The notes under the pieces are model-generated. The model was not told the DNA's origin. It did no database searches and saw only the letters and a program-made list of their open reading frames with translations. The translations under genes and the position numbers were made by a program. From contig CP099428.1 of the NCBI GenBank assembly GCA_024114885.1, positions 1,178,001-1,242,000 of the forward strand: DNA of 64,000 nt. Reading direction: 5' to 3'. Below are positions 61,304 through 64,000 of the stretch, in pieces. Numbering within the stretch: the stretch's first letter is position 1; the number at the start of each line of letters is the position of its first letter. The DNA is from Septoria linicola (taxonomy: Eukaryota > Ascomycota > Dothideomycetes > Mycosphaerellales > Mycosphaerellaceae).

Positions 61304-64000
61304 CCTTATATAGAGTACTCTCTATAAATATATTATTTATATCTACTTAGTATAGAACTAGGTCCTTCTTATAGACTATAGTTATAAATCCTCTTAGAGT
61401 ATCCTACCTAACTATAGAGGTAAAAGTTTCTATATAGTCTATTTTATACTTTTAGGAGAACCCTCTTATAACTAGTCTTACCTTAAACTTTTTAATAGTA
61501 CTACTAAGTTTTCTCTTAATATTAAAGACCTATCTTAAGGTAACTAAGTTAGCCCCTTTTAGTAAGACTACTATAGTCTAGGTATTATTACTTATAAGTA
61601 TATCTAACTCCTTCTAAATAGCTTCTTACTAGAGATAACCCTACTTAAGATTACTTACTACTTCCTTATAGTTCTTTAGGATTAGAACCTCCTATTTATA
61701 TATTCCTACTTCTTTAGTAGTAGAGAATATAATCTCTTTAACTTCCTCTAAGAATTCTAAGTCCTATAGGATATCTAGGTTAATAGAGCTTATAGCTAAG
61801 AAGAAAGCCTAATACTCTAGGAGTATTTCCTTATCTAGCTAACTATTCTAATCTAGCTTAAGCCTAATTAGCTTTAGCTTCTAGTTAAATCTATTAAGTT
61901 CTTAGGATACTTTCCTCTTTCTAAGAGTTTACCTTAAAGCTGTCTATTTATAATCTATCTCTATAGTTTCTTAGGCAGAATTCTTAGATTCTTTCTTAAC
62001 TTTCTCTTAGTCTAGGAATTTTCTATACTCTCCTATATCTTCTAGTAGAGGTAGAAGTTATATAAAGAGTTTCTTTCCTTCCTAAACCTATATTAATAGC
62101 TAAGGGGGAGGAGGCTTCTACTAGCCTAGACTAGGAGCACCTAGGGTACTCCTACTAGCTTATAGAGTAGGCTAGCTAATAGTTCTTAGCCTTCTAATAG
62201 GTCTTCTTTCTAGAGCTAAACTAGAGAGATTCTTAATCTTAATATTTAAGTCTAATTCTCTACCTAGCTTATCTTTAAAGAAGATTATATTAGTATACTA
62301 CTTAATAGCCTTTATATCTAGCTCCTAGAACTTCTATACCTTAGCTATATTATTATAGTATCTAATAAACATAGTATCCTTTCCTCTATTTATTAGTTTA
62401 TTACTCCTTACCTACTAAGGCTATACTCTTATATCTATATATACTATAGCTCTATATCTTTATACCTTAAGGTAAGAGACTATTAATTTAATCCTATTAA
62501 AAGCTTTATTAGGTAAGAGCTTAAATCCCTTAATATTAGGTCTATTTAGAAGCTTATTCCTTATATATACCTATACTTTAAAGGCTTCTAGCTAAAACTT
62601 AATAGGTATCTTACTCTCTTTAAGTATTACTCTAATAGAGGCCTCTAATATTTAAATAGACCTCTTAACTACTCTATTCTAGAGTAAATTATAGGCCTTA
62701 GTTAGCTTAAGAGTAATTCTAAAGTCCTTCTCCTACTATTTAATTAAAGTAGTAATCTCTCTAGTATTATTAGCCCTTATAGACTTGAGGAGTACTACTA
62801 ACTACCTTTCTACCTTAATCCTCTAGTTCTAAAGAGTAGTTAGTATATCTAATCTAGCTTTAAGTAGAAATGCCTATTTCTTTCTTAAGAAGTTATTAAT
62901 AATCTTAAGCTACTATATAAAACCTTTTACTAATAATAGTAATAGTCTATAGATATCTACTAATATAAGAGCTAGTCTTTTAGGTCTTCTTTTAATAGAC
63001 TTACCTAGGTGTTTCTTTATCTTACCTATTATATAGATCCTATACTTATACTCTTCCTAGTTAGGGATTAGAATTCTTTCCTTTAGGTTAGTAACTTTAT
63101 AAAGGTTTAAGAGTAACCCTCTTCTAAAGTATATAAATCTTCTATACTATAGCTCTTACTATTTTAGATCCTTCTCTAATAGGGTAGTATAGATATTATT
63201 AACCTTTATAGGATTATATAGTAAGTAATATAACTTTTCCTATAGGAGAGGTAATATCTTACTAATAAATAGAATACCTCTAACTAGCTTAGTCTTTATA
63301 ACTATTTAGCCGTCTAGGAAGGTAAGAGTAAAGTTAGGCTTCTAGACTCTAAATTACTTACTAAACTAATCCTATAATATAAGATTTACTCTAAGATTAG
63401 AAATAAATAGTACCTTATTAAGTAGAACTTCTCCTCCTAAGATTCTCTTTATCTATACTAGTCTAGAGTAGGTTATATAGAAGTATCCTCCTCCTACCTT
63501 AATCTATACTTTCTTCCTTAGTAGCTTTACTAATCTAAAGAAGGATAGTTAGTTAGTTATATAGGATAAGATATAGGAATCTAAGAGCTATTCTTAGAGT
63601 AACAACTTACCTTTAGCCTTAATAGTAGAATAGGCTAACTTATCTTAGTTATTATCTTCTAATAGGGAATTATTATTACTTCTAGAACTAGAGTAGGTTC
63701 TAGAATTAGAACTAGAACTAGACTCCTAGGCTAAAAATCCTTTCTTTAGAAGCTTTCTAGACTTTTCTATCCTCTAAAGCTACTTGCCTATTCTCTAGAT
63801 AACCTTCTTTAGCTTATTATATAATAATAACTTATAGATAGCTTTCTTAATATATCTAGTATTCTTTAGTAAGAGGGATCTTCTAGCCTTTTCTCTAAGG
63901 AATAATCCTTAAGGATCTTTCTAGTTCTTAGTACTATTTCTCTACTAGAACAGTTTCTTAGTAGTAGAGAGGTTAGGATAATCTTTTAACTAGTACTTCC
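61304..64000 (-). mobile_element. Outer Copia element, right part (continues past window)
   Basis: Reverse complement of the RT start, integrase, protease and Gag zinc-knuckle region, collinear with inner positions about 59150 down to 56440. It joins the left part at 54997 without loss apart from the duplicated GATAT. The right end, including its 5' LTR, is beyond 64000. Heavy stop content. Confidence 0.88.

Noticed and set aside
50731..64000. Live coding sequence, CRISPR array or organellar DNA in the AT-rich block
   Set aside because: Stops in all frames, CA/TG depletion and clear LTR/Copia landmarks show RIP'd transposons. There are no spacer-repeat arrays.

Overview
This window is nuclear DNA of a filamentous ascomycete (Pezizomycotina). 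Many genes carry 45-80 nt GT-AG introns with CTAAC/CTGAC-type branch points. Recognisable fungal orthologues are present (Ski8, Cdc10-type septin, mitochondrial bL32, Ccz1, Vfa1, Arg4). The last 13 kb is an AT-rich block of transposon relics with the C-to-T signature of repeat-induced point mutation (RIP). The gene style (F-box-like and BTB families, an RGS-LOV photoreceptor, UstYa proteins, RIP'd Copia elements) suggests Dothideomycetes, but that placement is inference.

Layout. 1-8.0 kb: housekeeping genes: a low-complexity protein cut by the window edge, SKI8, a protein with RNA polymerase II CTD-like heptads, mitochondrial bL32m and a Cdc10-type septin. 8.8-13 kb: an F-box-like protein and two tandem BTB/POZ paralogues. 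13.8-17.8 kb: two cytochrome P450 genes. 18.6-23.0 kb: a SET-domain protein tail-to-tail with CCZ1. 23.7-28.9 kb: two tandem F-box-like paralogues, VFA1 and ARG4. 29.6-33.4 kb: an RGS-LOV blue-light receptor and an alpha/beta hydrolase. 34-42.6 kb: two short-chain dehydrogenases, a Zn2Cys6 regulator, a P-loop sugar/nucleoside-type kinase and an MFS sugar transporter, which together look like a small sugar or polyol utilisation neighbourhood. 43-45.6 kb: a decayed gene and empty sequence.

45.65-50.33 kb is the most interesting part. It holds a three-gene cassette that looks like a fungal RiPP (dikaritin-type) pathway. One gene encodes a secreted precursor of 179 residues, rebuilt here from ten exons, some only 7, 11 and 14 nt long. 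It has three tyrosine-every-third-residue repeats and Kex2-type processing sites, including KR-EAEA. The other two genes encode UstYa/DUF3328 oxidases, each with a transmembrane anchor and paired HxxHC and HC motifs. One of them is transcribed divergently from the precursor. No gene prediction limited to long open frames would show this precursor.

50.73-64 kb: first a RIP-destroyed integrase-core (DDE) transposon gene. Then comes an older reverse-oriented Copia element into which a second Copia copy inserted. The inserted copy is fully delimited at 54998-61298, with 279-bp LTRs and a GATAT target-site duplication. Its primer-binding site matches the anticodon stem-loop of initiator tRNA-Met (half-tRNA priming).

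Four otherwise well-preserved genes (P450-1, SET, F-box A, hydrolase) each need exactly one single-base correction in a short homopolymer. This points to consensus errors or to very recent inactivation. Exon boundaries are hand-derived from splice motifs, reading phase and protein conservation. Nothing was searched against a database.
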